This document shows, piece after piece, positions 35,068 to 45,945 of a DNA stretch of 64,000 nt; position 1 is the stretch's first letter, and every line of letters begins with the position of its first letter. Under the pieces are notes generated by a model that worked only from the letters and a program-made list of their open reading frames with translations, did not search any database and was not told the DNA's origin. Origin of the DNA: Verrucomicrobiota bacterium (lineage in GTDB: Bacteria > Verrucomicrobiota > Verrucomicrobiia > Opitutales > Opitutaceae); assembly GCA_023457715.1 (NCBI GenBank), contig JAEWKR010000119.1, positions 62,001 through 126,000 on the forward strand, written 5' to 3'. The position numbers and the translations under genes are program-made.

Positions 35068-36184
35068 ATCCCGTCTCATCCTCCGGTTCGCCGTCCTCCT
35101 GATGGTGGTGGGCGCGATCGGCATTGCGGTCTCGTACCAGTTTCGCGACACCGCCACCGTTGCGGCGGTCGAGCGCGGCACGGCGGTCGATCTCGTCACC
35201 GGCAGCGTCGTGGTGCACGCCGACAAGGATCTGCAGGAGATCAAGAGCGAGCTCGGGGGACGGGTGGTCTGGATCGATCCCCGCCAGCTCGGGGAGCCCT
35301 TTGCGGCCGGCGAACCCATCGTCAAACTTGATGCCACGGAGCTGGAGCGTCTCAAGGAGCAGGCGGCGCGGGACTTCGAAGCCGTCGTCCAGCGGCGGAA
35401 GATCCAGCAGCAGAACGACCCGGCCCTCCAGGCGGCAAAGGAAGCCCTCGCCACGGCGGAACTCCAGTTCAACCGCCGGAACATCTCCGAACTGCAATGG
35501 AAGAACGCGCAGCGCGATTTCCAGCAGGTGGAAACCAAACTGGCGCTGGAGGATTATGACGCCCAGCAGGCCCGCGTGAAGTTTGAGAACCAGCAGGCGG
35601 AGCTGCAGCGCCAGATCGACAAGATGGTGATCCGCGCCCCCATCGACGGGATCGTGCAGTCGGTGCTGGTGGGTCCGGGCGCGCTGATCGGCCCGACCAC
35701 CACGGTGGCGACCTTCTTTTCCAACGCCCGCGTGGTCATCGCCAAGGTGGGTGAGGAAGACGTGGGCAAGGTTCGCGTGGGACAGCCCGCGCGCGTGAGG
35801 CTGCTGAATCTGCCGGGCGAGACGTTCGACGGCAAAGTCACGGCGATCCTTCCGTTCGCGGAGGAGCAGACCCAGCGGTACAGCGTCTATCTGGACGTCA
35901 ACGCGGAGATCCCGAAGCTCAAGCCGTTCAGCACGGGCGAGGCCACCATCACGGTGGGCGAACGCGCGAATCAACCGCTGATTCCGCGCCGCGCCATTTT
36001 CAATGACGACGTCGTGCTGGTGGTGAAAGACGGGAAGGTGGAGAAGCGGACCGTGAAGCTTGGCTTCAAGGCGCTCAACTTTGCCGAAGTCACGGGCGGG
36101 CTCGCCGAAGGCGAGCAGGTGATCATCGACAACGTGGATCTCTACCGGGATGGACAGCGGGTGCGGACGGTGACCTCACCGTAA
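35048..36184 (+). CDS. HlyD/MacA-type periplasmic adaptor
   Basis: This 378-residue protein has an N-terminal membrane anchor (ILRFAVLLMVVGAIGIAVSY). A first lipoyl half-domain is followed by a long coiled-coil hairpin (residues about 95-185, Gln/Glu/Ala-rich). The second lipoyl half (MVIRAPIDGIVQSVLVGPG) and beta-barrel domain come next. It would bridge the inner-membrane FtsX-type transporter to the TolC channel. Its ATG overlaps the tolC stop, indicating translational coupling. The substrate is unknown: MacA-type systems export peptides, toxins or lipids. Confidence 0.9.
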   Translation: MSASPGKSRLILRFAVLLMVVGAIGIAVSYQFRDTATVAAVERGTAVDLVTGSVVVHADKDLQEIKSELGGRVVWIDPRQLGEPFAAGEPIVKLDATELERLKEQAARDFEAVVQRRKIQQQNDPALQAAKEALATAELQFNRRNISELQWKNAQRDFQQVETKLALEDYDAQQARVKFENQQAELQRQIDKMVIRAPIDGIVQSVLVGPGALIGPTTTVATFFSNARVVIAKVGEEDVGKVRVGQPARVRLLNLPGETFDGKVTAILPFAEEQTQRYSVYLDVNAEIPKLKPFSTGEATITVGERANQPLIPRRAIFNDDVVLVVKDGKVEKRTVKLGFKALNFAEVTGGLAEGEQVIIDNVDLYRDGQRVRTVTSP

Positions 36185-36208
36185 GCTTCCAACGCCGACG
36201 CCGTGCCG

Positions 36209-37450
36209 ATGTCGCCCAACCTCCGGATCGCGTTCCGTTTCCTCACCGCGAAGAAACGCGCCATGGCCATGAGCCTGTCGTGCACGGTGCTGGGCGTCGG
36301 GCTCTTCGTCGTGACGCAGGCGACGACCAGCGGCTTCGAACAGTTCTTTATCCGCACGATTCTGGGCACTGACGGCGCCATGCGCATCGAAGATCGCATC
36401 CAGGATACTCTGCGCAGCATGGACGCCAGCGGCGGCTCGCAATTCCAGGTGCGCCAGAAGGACGGGGTGAAATACATCGAAGGCGTTGAACAACCGGCCC
36501 TGCTCACGGATGCCGTGCGGCAGTTTGCCGCCGTCAAGGGGGTCTCGACTGTCCTCCGCGGCAACGTCCAGGTGTCGAGCTCATTCAAGTCCGAGGACGC
36601 GCAGGTGTTCGGCATTTCGCTCGAGGATCACCTGCGCGTTTCCGATCTTGGACGGCAGATCGTCTCGGGCAGCCTGGCCAACCTGGCGGAGTCGCAGTCC
36701 GCGGTGATCGTGGGTCGGGTCCTGGCCGACCGGCTGCAGTTGGCGGTCGGCGATTCCTTCGTCATCAACGCCCGCGGCGAGTCGCGGCGTTATCGCGTGG
36801 GGGCGATCTACGAGACCGGCGTCCGCGACATCGACAAGCTGCGGGTTTACATGGGGTTTCGAGAAGCGCGCTCCCTCCTGCGGAGGCCGACGGGGGCGAC
36901 GTTCATTCAGATCAGCCTGTTCGATCCAAATCGCGCCCGGTCCGTCGCCGATCACATGGAAGGCATGCTGGGCTACAAGGTCACGCCGTGGCAGGACCGC
37001 GAGAAAACATGGCTCGAGGTCTTCCGCGCACTCCGGATCTCCTCTGCGATCACGGTGACGGTGTTCACCGTCATTGCCGGCCTGGCAATGTTCAACACGC
37101 TGGCGATGATCGTCCTGGAGAAGACGAAGGACATCGCGATCCTGCGTTCAATGGGCTACGAGCGGCGGGATATCACCCGGATCTTCCTTTGGCAGGCGGG
37201 CATCGTGCTCGCCATCGGCTCCTTGCTGGGCGCCGCATTCGGCGCCACCGCGACCTGGCTGGTGGAGCGGATGCCGCTCTCCATCACGGGGATCTTCAAG
37301 ACCGAGCACTTCATGGTGGCGTGGGATCCCAGCCACTACGCTTGGGCGGTGTTCACCGCGGTCGCGATGGTCATGTTCGCCAGCCTGATCCCGGCGCGCC
37401 GGGCCGCCCGGCTCGAACCCGGCGACATCATTCGGGGGACCGCACAATGA
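36209..37450 (+). CDS. FtsX-type ABC permease (MacB/LolC family)
   Basis: This 413-residue protein has one N-terminal membrane helix (about residues 20-42), a large periplasmic domain and three C-terminal helices (near VTVFTVIAGLAMFNTLAMIV, IVLAIGSLLGAAFGATATWL and WAVFTAVAMVMFASLIPARR). The ATP-interacting segment LEKTKDIAILRSMGYERRDI is the FtsX family signature. The permease and its ATPase are separate genes, unlike fused MacB. It is preceded by the adaptor (24 bases) and overlaps the ATPase gene as ATGA. ATG 36209 is used; a GTG two codons upstream is an alternative. Confidence 0.9.
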   Translation: MSPNLRIAFRFLTAKKRAMAMSLSCTVLGVGLFVVTQATTSGFEQFFIRTILGTDGAMRIEDRIQDTLRSMDASGGSQFQVRQKDGVKYIEGVEQPALLTDAVRQFAAVKGVSTVLRGNVQVSSSFKSEDAQVFGISLEDHLRVSDLGRQIVSGSLANLAESQSAVIVGRVLADRLQLAVGDSFVINARGESRRYRVGAIYETGVRDIDKLRVYMGFREARSLLRRPTGATFIQISLFDPNRARSVADHMEGMLGYKVTPWQDREKTWLEVFRALRISSAITVTVFTVIAGLAMFNTLAMIVLEKTKDIAILRSMGYERRDITRIFLWQAGIVLAIGSLLGAAFGATATWLVERMPLSITGIFKTEHFMVAWDPSHYAWAVFTAVAMVMFASLIPARRAARLEPGDIIRGTAQ

Positions 37451-38145
37451 CCCCGGGCCTGGACTCCGCTGGCGCTGTCCTGCAGTGCCGCAACCTGCAT
37501 CGTCATCTTGGACATGACGAGGGACGGGTGCACGTCCTCAAAGGGGTCTCGTTCGAGGCCCACCGCGGACAGGTTTACGCGATTGTCGGCCCGTCCGGGT
37601 GTGGGAAAAGCACCTTGTTGTACCTGCTGGGCCTGCTCGACCAGCCGGATGAGGGCGAGATCATGATCAATGGCCGCGTGATTTCGAATCGCGATGACGC
37701 CGGAAGGACCGCCACCCGCGGACAACACATCGGGTTCGTTTTTCAGTTTCACTTCCTGATGCTGGAGTTCAGCGCGCTCGAGAACGTGATGATGCCCATG
37801 CGAAAGCGGGGACGTCTCTCTCCGGCGGAGATGGAGGCGCGGGCCCACGCCTTGCTCGGGTCCGTCGGCCTTGGGGCGAAAACGCATCGTCTGGGCACGC
37901 AATTGTCCGGCGGCGAACAACAGCGGGTGGCGATCGCCCGTGCTCTCGCCAACGAGCCGGCCCTGCTGCTCGCGGACGAGCCGACTGGAAACCTCGACGC
38001 GAAGAACGCCGGACTCGTCTTCGACCTCCTGACGCGTCTCGCGAAGGAGAGCGGGCAGGCGGTGGTGATGGTGACCCACAACCCGGAGATCGCCAACCGG
38101 TGCGATCAGATCCGGCCTATGCGCGATGGGGTGTTCATCGGCTGA
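37447..38145 (+). CDS. ABC transporter ATPase (LolD/MacB family)
   Basis: This 232-residue ATPase has Walker A VGPSGCGKSTLLYLLGLLDQ, signature LSGGEQQRVAIARALA, Walker B LLLADEPTGNLD and switch VVMVTHN. These are typical of the LolD/MacB/FtsE group. It powers the FtsX-type permease, from whose stop its ATG is reached by an ATGA overlap. It completes the operon tolC-adaptor-permease-ATPase. Confidence 0.93.
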   Translation: MTPGLDSAGAVLQCRNLHRHLGHDEGRVHVLKGVSFEAHRGQVYAIVGPSGCGKSTLLYLLGLLDQPDEGEIMINGRVISNRDDAGRTATRGQHIGFVFQFHFLMLEFSALENVMMPMRKRGRLSPAEMEARAHALLGSVGLGAKTHRLGTQLSGGEQQRVAIARALANEPALLLADEPTGNLDAKNAGLVFDLLTRLAKESGQAVVMVTHNPEIANRCDQIRPMRDGVFIG

Positions 38146-38196
38146 AGCGGGCGCGGGTGCCGTCAGGGGGTGGCGGGCCGGAGGCAGTCGGCTCGC

Positions 38197-39348
38197 ATGA
38201 AAGGCGCTGCGACAGTCGGACGCTGGCGGCGCGGCCACTGGCGCTACTGGGCGGTGATCGGCCTGGTGCTGGCGCTGGTCGCCGCGAAGTGGCAGCCGGA
38301 GACGGGGTTCACGGCGTTGCTGCGTTTTGGCGAGCCGTGGCACGAACGACGGCTGGAGACGCTCCAGTCGCTGCCGGTTGCCGTGACCCCCGGATCGCAC
38401 GGTTACGACGGTCAGTTTTATGCGCAGATCGCCACGGACCCGGCGCTGCGCTCGCCCGAGTTGGAACGGGCGCTCGACAATCCCGCGTATCGCTCCCGTC
38501 GCATCGGCCTGCCCTGGCTCGCCGCGTTGCTGGGGGCAGGCAACACCTGGTGGACGCTGAACGTATTCGCCCTCCTCAATGTCGCATTCTGGCTCGCCCT
38601 CGCCGCGCTTCTGTATCGCGAGATTGGCGATGCGACGACCTCAGGATTCGCCCGGTGGGCCGGCTGCGTCCTGGCGCTCGGGACGCTGGAGAGCGTGAGA
38701 CTTTCGCTCGTCGACCTTCCGGCGCTCGTATTGCTCGTGGTCGCGGTGCGCGCGTGCCGTACCGGGGCAGCTCGTTCCTCGCTCCTCGCGGCTGCGGCGG
38801 CCGTACTCACCAAGGAGACGACCCTCCTGGGGGTGGCGGCCGGGCGAACGTGGCGCGGCGGGGCAGGGCAGTGGCGGCGAAATGCCATCACTCTCCTGGC
38901 CGTCGCCGCCCCGTTGGCGCTTTGGCTCGGCTTCGTGCAGGCGCGTTTCGGGCCGGCGGCAGAGACCGGGTGGAGGGGCAACCTCACCCTTCCCGGCGCC
39001 GCGATGGTCACGCAAGTCTCGGAGTGGATTGCAGCTTGCTGGCGTTTGGAGGCCAGCGATCGCGTGCTTTTTGGTCTGCTGGGCACATTCGCTGCGGGGG
39101 TGCAGGTGACGGTGCTGGCAACCACGGTCAAGGAACGGTCATCTGCCTGGTGGCGGATCGGGATGGCCTACAGTGTCCTTCTCTTCCTGCTGGGGCCCTT
39201 GGTGTGGCAGGGACACTGGGCTGTCGCGCGCGCCATCCTTCCCCTCACCGTGGCGTTTAACCTTCTGCTCCCGGCCGGGCCGCGGTTCTGGCTCGTTTGG
39301 ACGCTGGGGAACCTGGCGGCGGTGCATGGCCTGGTCCGGTTTCTTTGA
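38197..39348 (+). CDS. Polytopic membrane protein, glycopolymer-associated
   Basis: This 383-residue protein has about nine hydrophobic helices and a periplasm-facing SHGYDGQFYAQIATDPAL segment after the first helix. That GYDGQFY motif occurs in a family of membrane proteins tied to cell-surface glycopolymer formation (the AZOBR_p60025 group), and it resembles the first loop of GT-C-type glycosyltransferases. ATG 38197 was preferred to an upstream GTG. It is 51 bases after the ATPase gene on the same strand, so it may share a transcript. The exact reaction is unknown. Confidence 0.72.
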   Translation: MKGAATVGRWRRGHWRYWAVIGLVLALVAAKWQPETGFTALLRFGEPWHERRLETLQSLPVAVTPGSHGYDGQFYAQIATDPALRSPELERALDNPAYRSRRIGLPWLAALLGAGNTWWTLNVFALLNVAFWLALAALLYREIGDATTSGFARWAGCVLALGTLESVRLSLVDLPALVLLVVAVRACRTGAARSSLLAAAAAVLTKETTLLGVAAGRTWRGGAGQWRRNAITLLAVAAPLALWLGFVQARFGPAAETGWRGNLTLPGAAMVTQVSEWIAACWRLEASDRVLFGLLGTFAAGVQVTVLATTVKERSSAWWRIGMAYSVLLFLLGPLVWQGHWAVARAILPLTVAFNLLLPAGPRFWLVWTLGNLAAVHGLVRFL

Positions 39349-39768
39349 TGACTTAAGTCAGGTTCCTGGCCGGTTTTGGACGAAATGGGTCGTGCCCGGA
39401 AATAAGCGGTGCTCGTTTTGAGCCAATCCATCCCTAATTCTTCCACTAAGGAAGTTTCTTACCCAAAATTTGGTTTACATCAGAAATGGCGGTGCGTTCC
39501 CTCGGCAGCGATTTTCTATTGCCCACCGCGTTAGAGCAGTTCCCACGTCTGTTCCCGTGACCCACTACCCATCGCGAAAGGAGTTTTTCGCAAGGATGGC
39601 CGCCTTGGCGGCCGCTTTGCCCATTTGGCTGCGTCCGGCGTTCTCGCCGGCGCCGGCCGCTCCCTGCCTGGACCTTTCCCGCGCGCCTGCGCACCCCTTG
39701 TCCCACCCGGGCCCGGGGGTGTGGGGCCGTGACTGATCCCCGGGCCGCTCCGCGGACCTTCTCTCGTC
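39349..39768 (+). promoter_or_regulatory. Leader region of the act operon
   Basis: This 420-base gap without a gene must contain the promoter of actABCDEF. I see a GC-rich palindrome GGCCGCC/GGCGGCC (39598-39613), a TGGC...TTGC pair with sigma-54-like spacing (39606-39620) that departs from consensus in its middle, and a perfect CCCGGGCCCGGG palindrome (39706-39717). No clear terminator for the upstream gene is visible. The control elements are candidates only. Confidence 0.35.
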
Positions 39769-40428
39769 ATGTCGAAACTTTTCCCCAAATCGGCCAACAA
39801 GCTGCCGCTGCAGATCGTGATCTACCTGGCGGTGCTCGGCAGCATCGCGACCGCAGCGGTCACGTACTACATGACGCCGAAGTACACGCGCGTCGGATAC
39901 GCCCCGGTTCAGCCGGTGCCTTTCAGCCACGCCAAGCATGTGGGCGAAATCGGGCTGGATTGCCGTTATTGCCACACGTCGGTGGACAAGTCGTACCACT
40001 CGAATGTGCCGACGGCGCAGACGTGCATGAACTGCCACAGCATCGTGAAGAAGGACAGCCCGCTGCTGGCGCCGGTGCGTGAAAGTTACGAAAAGGGAAC
40101 GCCCGTGCCGTGGGTCTGGATTCACACCACGCCCGATTTCGCCTACTTCAACCACGCCATCCATGTGAACCGCGGCGTCTCCTGCGTCGAGTGCCACGGC
40201 AAGGTGAACGAGATGGACACGGTGGTCCACACGCAGTCGCTGAGCATGGAGTTCTGTGTCGACTGCCACAAGGACCCGGCTCCCCGCCTGCGCGATCCCA
40301 AGGACGTCTTTAACCTCGATTCGAAACGACTGGTCGACCAGGGCCCCGAAGGCGCGGCCAAAGCGAGACAAATGGTCGACCACTGGAAAGTCATGCCTCC
40401 GCAAAGCTGCTCCGGCTGCCATCGATGA
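39769..40428 (+). CDS. actA: ActA, pentaheme cytochrome c of alternative complex III
   Basis: This 219-residue protein has one N-terminal membrane anchor (about residues 13-33) and five CXXCH heme sites at residues 65, 86, 139, 163 and 214. Additional His residues (SHAKH, FNHAIH) are suited as distal ligands. In the Rhodothermus and Flavobacterium complexes ActA passes electrons from the quinol-oxidising core towards periplasmic carriers. It opens the operon and its stop overlaps the actB start by 4 bases. Confidence 0.97.
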   Translation: MSKLFPKSANKLPLQIVIYLAVLGSIATAAVTYYMTPKYTRVGYAPVQPVPFSHAKHVGEIGLDCRYCHTSVDKSYHSNVPTAQTCMNCHSIVKKDSPLLAPVRESYEKGTPVPWVWIHTTPDFAYFNHAIHVNRGVSCVECHGKVNEMDTVVHTQSLSMEFCVDCHKDPAPRLRDPKDVFNLDSKRLVDQGPEGAAKARQMVDHWKVMPPQSCSGCHR

Positions 40429-43400
40429 AACGCAAATTTGAACATCCTGCTCCCACGCAGCGCGAGTTGAGCGGTCCGAAGTACTGGCGCAGCCTTGACG
40501 AACTGGCGGAGACGCCGGGCTTCAAGGCGCAGCTCGAACGCGAATTCCCCGAGGGTGCCTCCACCCTCGACGGCGTGGATCGTCGCCATTTCATGAAGAT
40601 CATGGCCGCGTCGTTCGCCTTGGGCGGCGTCGGTCTCGCCGGTTGTCGCCGGCCGGAACGTCACATCCTGCCGTTCGGCAAGTCGGTCGAGGGGATCATC
40701 CCCGGCCTGCCGCAGTATTACGCGACGTCCATGCCGCGCCGTGGCAGCGCCATCCCGCTCATCGCGGAAACGCACCAGGGCCGTCCGACCAAGCTTGAGG
40801 GCAATCCCGCGTACGCACCCTATGGCGGCCGGGCCTCGATCCACGCCCAGGCTTCCCTTCTGGATCTCTACGATCCGGACCGCGCCCAGGCCCACACCAA
40901 GGGTGGCGCGACGCTGACCGCCGCCGCCGTCACCGCGCTGCTCACCGATCTTAACCGGAATTACTCCGCGGCCGGCGGAGCGGGTCTTGCCTTCCTCGCC
41001 GAGGAGTCGTCGTCCCCGACCCGGGCGCGGCTCGTCCGCTCGCTCCGTGAACGCTTTCCGCGCGCGGTTTGGGCGGAGTATGAGCCGGTCCGTGACGAGC
41101 CGCCGCTGCAGGCCGCGCAGGCCTCCTTCGGCGCGAGCGTCAAGCCGGTTTACCACTTCGCCAAGGCCAGCCGCATCCTCTCGCTGGACTGCGATTTCCT
41201 GCATGCCGAGGCGGGTTCCCTCTATTACGCCCGCGGCTACAGCAACGGCCGGCGCCTGACCTCCGCTCAGGATCAGATGAACCGCTTGTACGTGGCGGAA
41301 AGCACGCTGACCCTGACGGGCAGCATGGCTGACCACCGCGTGCGCGTGGCGACCGCCAACATGCTTGGCTTTGCCTCCGCGCTCATCGTTGCCTTGGGCG
41401 ATCGGCTGCCGGGCGCCGCGGAAGTCGTGCAGCCCTACGCCGAGGGCCTGGACGTGGCTCCGGAATGGATCAAGGCCTGTGCGGACGATCTCGTCGAGCA
41501 CGCCGGCCGCAGCCTGGTGGTGGCCGGTTCGCACCTGCCGCCCGTGGTTCACGCCGCGGTGCACGCGCTCAATTCCGCCCTCGGCAACATCGGCCAGACG
41601 GTTGATTTTGTCACGGTTGACGCTCCGGTGGCCGCGTCGATTCACGATCTTGCCGGCGCCATCAAGCGCGGCGAGGTGAAGTCGCTCGTGGTGCTCGGCG
41701 GCAATCCCGCCTACAATGCGCCCGCCGACCTCGACTGGCCGGCCCTGCAGCAGTCGGTGGGCGATGTGATCCGCCTTGGCGGGTACGTGGACGAGACGTC
41801 CGCGCTCGCAGGCACGCACCTCGCGGCCGCGCATTATCTCGAATCGTGGGGCGACGCCCGCACGGTCGACGGCACGGTGGTGCCGATCCAGCCGATGATC
41901 ATGCCGCTATTCGGCGGGCTGACCGAGATCGAAGTCCTGGCCCGCATCCTGGGCGAGGAACGCGCCGAACCTTACGAACTCGTTGCGGCGACCATCACCG
42001 GGCTGGCTGGCGCCAGCAATACCGGCGCGAGTGCCGAGAAGGTGATGCGTCGGTTCCTGCACGACGGCCTGCTGCCGGATTCGGCCTACCCGAAGGCGCA
42101 GGTGTCGTTTGACGGCCAGCGCGCGTCAGCCCTGCTCGAAGGGGCTCCCCGCGTCACCCGGTTCGACGCGGCCAATCTCGAGGTTCGGTTCATGCCGGAC
42201 TACAAGATCGACGACGGCCGGTTTGCCAACAACGGCTGGTTGCAGGAGGTCTCGGACCCGATCACGAAGATCGCGTGGGATAATGCGATCCTCGTCAGCC
42301 CGGCCTTCGCCAGGGAGCTCGGCATCTACCCGAAGGGCTCGCTGCTGCAGGTCGCCCGCGTCGAGGGGGACATCAACGAGATTTCCGGCGAGCGCGCCAA
42401 GTTGGGCGAACTGGTGCTCAATGGCCGCAAGCTGACCGGCCCGATTCTGATCCAGCCGGGTCTGGCCAACCACACCGTGGTGGTGACCCTGGGATATGGC
42501 CGCACCCGCGTGGGCCAGATCGGCAACCAGGCCGGCTACAACGGTTATGCCCTGCGTGAGAGCCGGGCCCCGTACTCGGCCCCCGGCGGCAAGCTGACCG
42601 TCAGCAGCGACATCTTCCTGCTGGCGAACACGCAGGTGCACTGGTCGATGGAAGGCCGGGACCTCGTGCGTGAGGCCAATTACGAGGAGTTCGCCAAGAA
42701 CCCCGCGTTCGTCGACCAGGTGGGTCTCGAGGCGCATTCCCCGTCCATTCTCGGCGAATACGGCGAGAAGATGACCCCGGCGGAGCAGGCCACGAAGATT
42801 CCGCGCGGCAACTCGCTGTATCAGACGCCCAACGCCACCCAGGAAAAGGGCGGCTTCGACGGCATCCACCAGTGGGGCATGTCGATCGACCTCCAGACCT
42901 GCATTGGCTGCAACGCGTGCGTCGTCGCCTGTCAGGCCGAGAACAACATTCCCATCGTGGGCAAGGAGCAGTCGCTGCGCGGTCGCCAGATGCACTGGAT
43001 CCGCATCGACCGCTACTACTCCGACGGCAACATCGACGCGGCGGCGTTCGGCGGTGAGGGCAACAAGGCCCTCCCTGAGAATCCGCAGGTCTCGCTGCAG
43101 CCGATGGCGTGCGTGCACTGCGAACTCGCTCCGTGCGAGACCGTGTGCCCCGTCAACGCCACCGTGCACGACGAGGAGGGTCTCAACACGATGGCCTACA
43201 ACCGCTGCATCGGCACGCGGTACTGTGCGAACAACTGTCCGTACAAGGTCCGCCGCTTCAATTATTTCGATTACAACGAGCGGCGTCTCGACAGCCTTTA
43301 CATGGGCCCCGCGGGCCCGCAGGGGATGCCCGAGCTGGTCAAGATGGTGAAGAACCCGGACGTCACGATCCGCATGCGCGGCGTGATGGAGAAGTGCACC

Positions 43401-43922
43401 TATTGCGTGCAGCGCATCCAGGCCGGGAAGATCCGGCACAAGGTGGCGATGGCCCAGGCCGGCACGCCGGGCGAGGTCTCCGTCCCGGACGGCACCATCG
43501 TTCCCGCTTGCGCCCAGACCTGCCCGGTGGACGCCATCGTCTTCGGCAACATCCTTGATCCCAACAGCGCGGTCTCGAAGGCCAAGGCGCGGGAGCAGGA
43601 TTACGCCCTCCTCGGCTACCTGAACATCCGGCCGCGCACCACCTACTCCGGCCGCGTGCGCAATCCGAATCCCAGGATGCCCGATTATCAGCAACTGCCG
43701 CTGAGCCGCATCGAGCACCAGAAGAAGAACGAGCCGAAGGGCGCTCACGGCGATGGCCACGACGCGCACGACGCGCACGACGCGCACGACGCGCACGATG
43801 CCCACGGTCACGAGGGACACGGCCATGAGCACGGCGACGGCAAGGCCCACGAACCGAAGAAAGCCAACGGCGGTCACTCCGCCATCATCGACGCGATGAA
43901 ACGCCTTGGAGGACTTAGCTAA
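40425..43922 (+). CDS. actB: ActB, iron-sulfur/molybdopterin-like subunit of alternative complex III
   Basis: This 1165-residue protein has a twin-Arg segment (RRHFMK, residues 53-58) and lipobox LAGC (Cys74), consistent with Tat export as a lipoprotein. A large molybdopterin-oxidoreductase-like domain without an obvious cofactor ligand follows. A ferredoxin-like domain then has four Cys clusters: [38 protein letters not shown] and [17 protein letters not shown]. ActB relays electrons in the quinol-oxidising complex. The C-terminus carries an unusual Asp-Ala-His tail encoded by perfect 9-base repeats, followed by more His and Glu. actC starts at its stop with a GGAGG Shine-Dalgarno about 10 bases upstream. 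Confidence 0.96.
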   Translation: MKRKFEHPAPTQRELSGPKYWRSLDELAETPGFKAQLEREFPEGASTLDGVDRRHFMKIMAASFALGGVGLAGCRRPERHILPFGKSVEGIIPGLPQYYATSMPRRGSAIPLIAETHQGRPTKLEGNPAYAPYGGRASIHAQASLLDLYDPDRAQAHTKGGATLTAAAVTALLTDLNRNYSAAGGAGLAFLAEESSSPTRARLVRSLRERFPRAVWAEYEPVRDEPPLQAAQASFGASVKPVYHFAKASRILSLDCDFLHAEAGSLYYARGYSNGRRLTSAQDQMNRLYVAESTLTLTGSMADHRVRVATANMLGFASALIVALGDRLPGAAEVVQPYAEGLDVAPEWIKACADDLVEHAGRSLVVAGSHLPPVVHAAVHALNSALGNIGQTVDFVTVDAPVAASIHDLAGAIKRGEVKSLVVLGGNPAYNAPADLDWPALQQSVGDVIRLGGYVDETSALAGTHLAAAHYLESWGDARTVDGTVVPIQPMIMPLFGGLTEIEVLARILGEERAEPYELVAATITGLAGASNTGASAEKVMRRFLHDGLLPDSAYPKAQVSFDGQRASALLEGAPRVTRFDAANLEVRFMPDYKIDDGRFANNGWLQEVSDPITKIAWDNAILVSPAFARELGIYPKGSLLQVARVEGDINEISGERAKLGELVLNGRKLTGPILIQPGLANHTVVVTLGYGRTRVGQIGNQAGYNGYALRESRAPYSAPGGKLTVSSDIFLLANTQVHWSMEGRDLVREANYEEFAKNPAFVDQVGLEAHSPSILGEYGEKMTPAEQATKIPRGNSLYQTPNATQEKGGFDGIHQWGMSIDLQTCIGCNACVVACQAENNIPIVGKEQSLRGRQMHWIRIDRYYSDGNIDAAAFGGEGNKALPENPQVSLQPMACVHCELAPCETVCPVNATVHDEEGLNTMAYNRCIGTRYCANNCPYKVRRFNYFDYNERRLDSLYMGPAGPQGMPELVKMVKNPDVTIRMRGVMEKCTYCVQRIQAGKIRHKVAMAQAGTPGEVSVPDGTIVPACAQTCPVDAIVFGNILDPNSAVSKAKAREQDYALLGYLNIRPRTTYSGRVRNPNPRMPDYQQLPLSRIEHQKKNEPKGAHGDGHDAHDAHDAHDAHDAHGHEGHGHEHGDGKAHEPKKANGGHSAIIDAMKRLGGLS
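43761..43796 (+). repeat. Four perfect 9-base repeats in the actB 3' end
   Basis: GACGCGCAC occurs four times in a row, flanked by degenerate copies. It encodes a run of Asp-Ala-His units in a His-rich tail, a plausible metal-binding stretch and a slippage-prone tract. Confidence 0.93.
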
Positions 43923-45400
43923 TGGCCCACGCTGAACATGGCGCTGACGCGCCGGCGATCCTGCGGGAAGTCAAACCGGCGGTGCTCCCGCGCCCCGTGC
44001 TGGTGAACAACCACCGGGACTTCCACTGGATCACCGAGAAGATCTGCGGCATCATCGAGGGCAAGACGCCCGTGTGGTGGTGGTGGTGCTTCATCGCCGC
44101 CTGCTTCATGGCGTCGTTCACCGTCGCCGGCATCACCTACCTGGTTTCGACCGGCGTCGGCGTCTGGGGTCACCGCAACCCGGTGAACTGGGCGTGGGAC
44201 ATCGTGAACTTCGTCTTCTGGATCGGTATCGGCCACGCCGGTACGCTGATCTCGGCCATCCTGTGTCTGCTGCGGCAGAAATGGCGCACCTCCATCAACC
44301 GCGCCGCCGAGGCCATGACCATCTTCGCGGTGGTCTGCGCCGGCATCTTCCCGGTCTTCCACGTCGGTCGCGTCTGGTACGCCTGGTTCCTCGCGCCGTT
44401 GCCGAACTCGAACGCGATCTGGCAGAACTTCCGCTCGCCGCTGGAGTGGGACGTGTTCGCGGTGTCCACCTACGGCACCGTCTCGGTCCTGTTCTGGTAC
44501 GTCGGCCTGGTGCCCGATCTCGCCGTGCTGCGCGACCGGTTCTATGCCGCGGGCAAGAAGACCCGCTCCTTTGTCTACGGCCTCTTTGCCATGGGCTGGC
44601 GCGGCTCCAACCGCCACTGGAGCAACTACGAGATGGCGTACCTGATCCTCGCGGGTATCGCGACGCCCCTCGTGCTTTCGGTGCACACGATCGTCTCGTT
44701 CGACTTTGCCGTTTCGCTGATCCCGGGCTGGCACACCACCATCTTCCCGCCGTACTTCGTCGCTGGCGCCATCTTCTCCGGGTTCGGCATGGTGCTCACG
44801 CTCATGCTGCCGTTGCGGGCCATCTACCGCCTCGAGGACCTGATCACGCAGTATCACATCGACTGCATGTGCAAGATCACCCTGGCGACCGGCACCATCG
44901 TCGGGTACGCGTACGCGATGGAGTTCTTCATCGCGTGGTATGGCGCGAACCCGTATGAAGGCTTCACCTTCATCAACCGCGCGTTCGGCAACTATGCCTG
45001 GGCGTACTGGATCATGATTTCGTGCAACGTGATCACGCCGCAGTTCTTCTGGTTCAAGAAGGTCCGCGAGAACACCACCTTTGTCTGGGTGCTCTCCATC
45101 TTCGTGAACGTCGGCATGTGGTTCGAGCGGTTCGTCATCATCGCGACCTCGCTCGCCCGCGACTTCCTGCCCTCCAGCTGGGGCAACTACTCGCCGAGCA
45201 TCGTCGAGATCTTCACCTTCTTCGGCACGTTCGGCGTCTTTTCCGTCCTCTTCCTTCTCTTCATCCGCTTCCTGCCCGTCATGCCGATGGCGGAAATCAA
45301 GGCCGTCACCCCGCAGGCTGACGTCCACGGCGGTCACCACCACGGTCACGACGAGCGCACCGGCTTCGGCGATCCCGTGATCCGCGAATCCCACGACTAA
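43922..45400 (+). CDS. actC: ActC, NrfD-like membrane subunit of alternative complex III
   Basis: This 492-residue protein has about ten membrane helices of the NrfD/PsrC family, with [13 protein letters not shown] and [20 protein letters not shown] segments and a C-terminal His-rich tail (GGHHHGHD). ActC is one of two quinol-facing subunits of the complex. The start overlaps the actB stop, and a GGAGG motif sits about 10 bases upstream, one of the clearest ribosome binding sites in the window. Confidence 0.96.
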   Translation: MAHAEHGADAPAILREVKPAVLPRPVLVNNHRDFHWITEKICGIIEGKTPVWWWWCFIAACFMASFTVAGITYLVSTGVGVWGHRNPVNWAWDIVNFVFWIGIGHAGTLISAILCLLRQKWRTSINRAAEAMTIFAVVCAGIFPVFHVGRVWYAWFLAPLPNSNAIWQNFRSPLEWDVFAVSTYGTVSVLFWYVGLVPDLAVLRDRFYAAGKKTRSFVYGLFAMGWRGSNRHWSNYEMAYLILAGIATPLVLSVHTIVSFDFAVSLIPGWHTTIFPPYFVAGAIFSGFGMVLTLMLPLRAIYRLEDLITQYHIDCMCKITLATGTIVGYAYAMEFFIAWYGANPYEGFTFINRAFGNYAWAYWIMISCNVITPQFFWFKKVRENTTFVWVLSIFVNVGMWFERFVIIATSLARDFLPSSWGNYSPSIVEIFTFFGTFGVFSVLFLLFIRFLPVMPMAEIKAVTPQADVHGGHHHGHDERTGFGDPVIRESHD

Positions 45401-45408
45401 TTCCGACC

Positions 45409-45942
45409 ATGGCTGAACCAACCTACGGCCTGATCGCCACCTTCGAGCGCACGGCGGACCTCTACCACGCCGCGGAGAAAGTCCGCGACGCCGGTTACCG
45501 CCACTGGGACTGCATCACCCCGTTTCCGGTCCACGGCCTCGACAAGGCCATGGGGATGCGCCGCTCCATCGTTCCCCGCATCTCGCTGGCCGGCGGCATC
45601 ACCGGATTCTGCACGGGCATGTCGCTGATTTACTTCGCGAACGCGTATGCCAACCGCCTCGTCGTGGGCGGCAAGCCGTTCTTCAGCCCGATGTTCGCCT
45701 TCCCCGTGAGCTACGAGCTGACGATTCTCTTCACTGCGTTCGCCACGATCATCGGCATGTTTGTCCTTAACGGGCTGCCGATGCATTACCATCCGGTCCT
45801 CAAGTACGACCAGATCGGTCGCGGCATGGACGACACCTTCTTCATCGTCATCGAAGCCCGCGATCCGCGTTTCAATCTCGCGAACACCAAGGCCCTGCTC
45901 GAGAAGGCCGGCGGCAAAAACATCCAGGAGCTCGAGGCCTGA
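45409..45942 (+). CDS. actD: ActD, membrane subunit of alternative complex III
   Basis: This 177-residue protein has two central membrane helices and the N-terminal TYGLIATFERTADLYHAAEK sequence typical of ActD (DUF3341). A VHGLDKAMGMRRS loop follows. It is a structural subunit with no bound cofactor known. It begins 8 bases after actC and is followed after 3 bases by actE. Confidence 0.95.
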   Translation: MAEPTYGLIATFERTADLYHAAEKVRDAGYRHWDCITPFPVHGLDKAMGMRRSIVPRISLAGGITGFCTGMSLIYFANAYANRLVVGGKPFFSPMFAFPVSYELTILFTAFATIIGMFVLNGLPMHYHPVLKYDQIGRGMDDTFFIVIEARDPRFNLANTKALLEKAGGKNIQELEA

Positions 45943-45945
45943 GCC

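Noticed and set aside
39606..39620. Sigma-54 promoter before actA
   Set aside because: Core spacing fits but the central bases depart from consensus and the element overlaps a GC-rich palindrome; kept only as a weak candidate within the leader entry.
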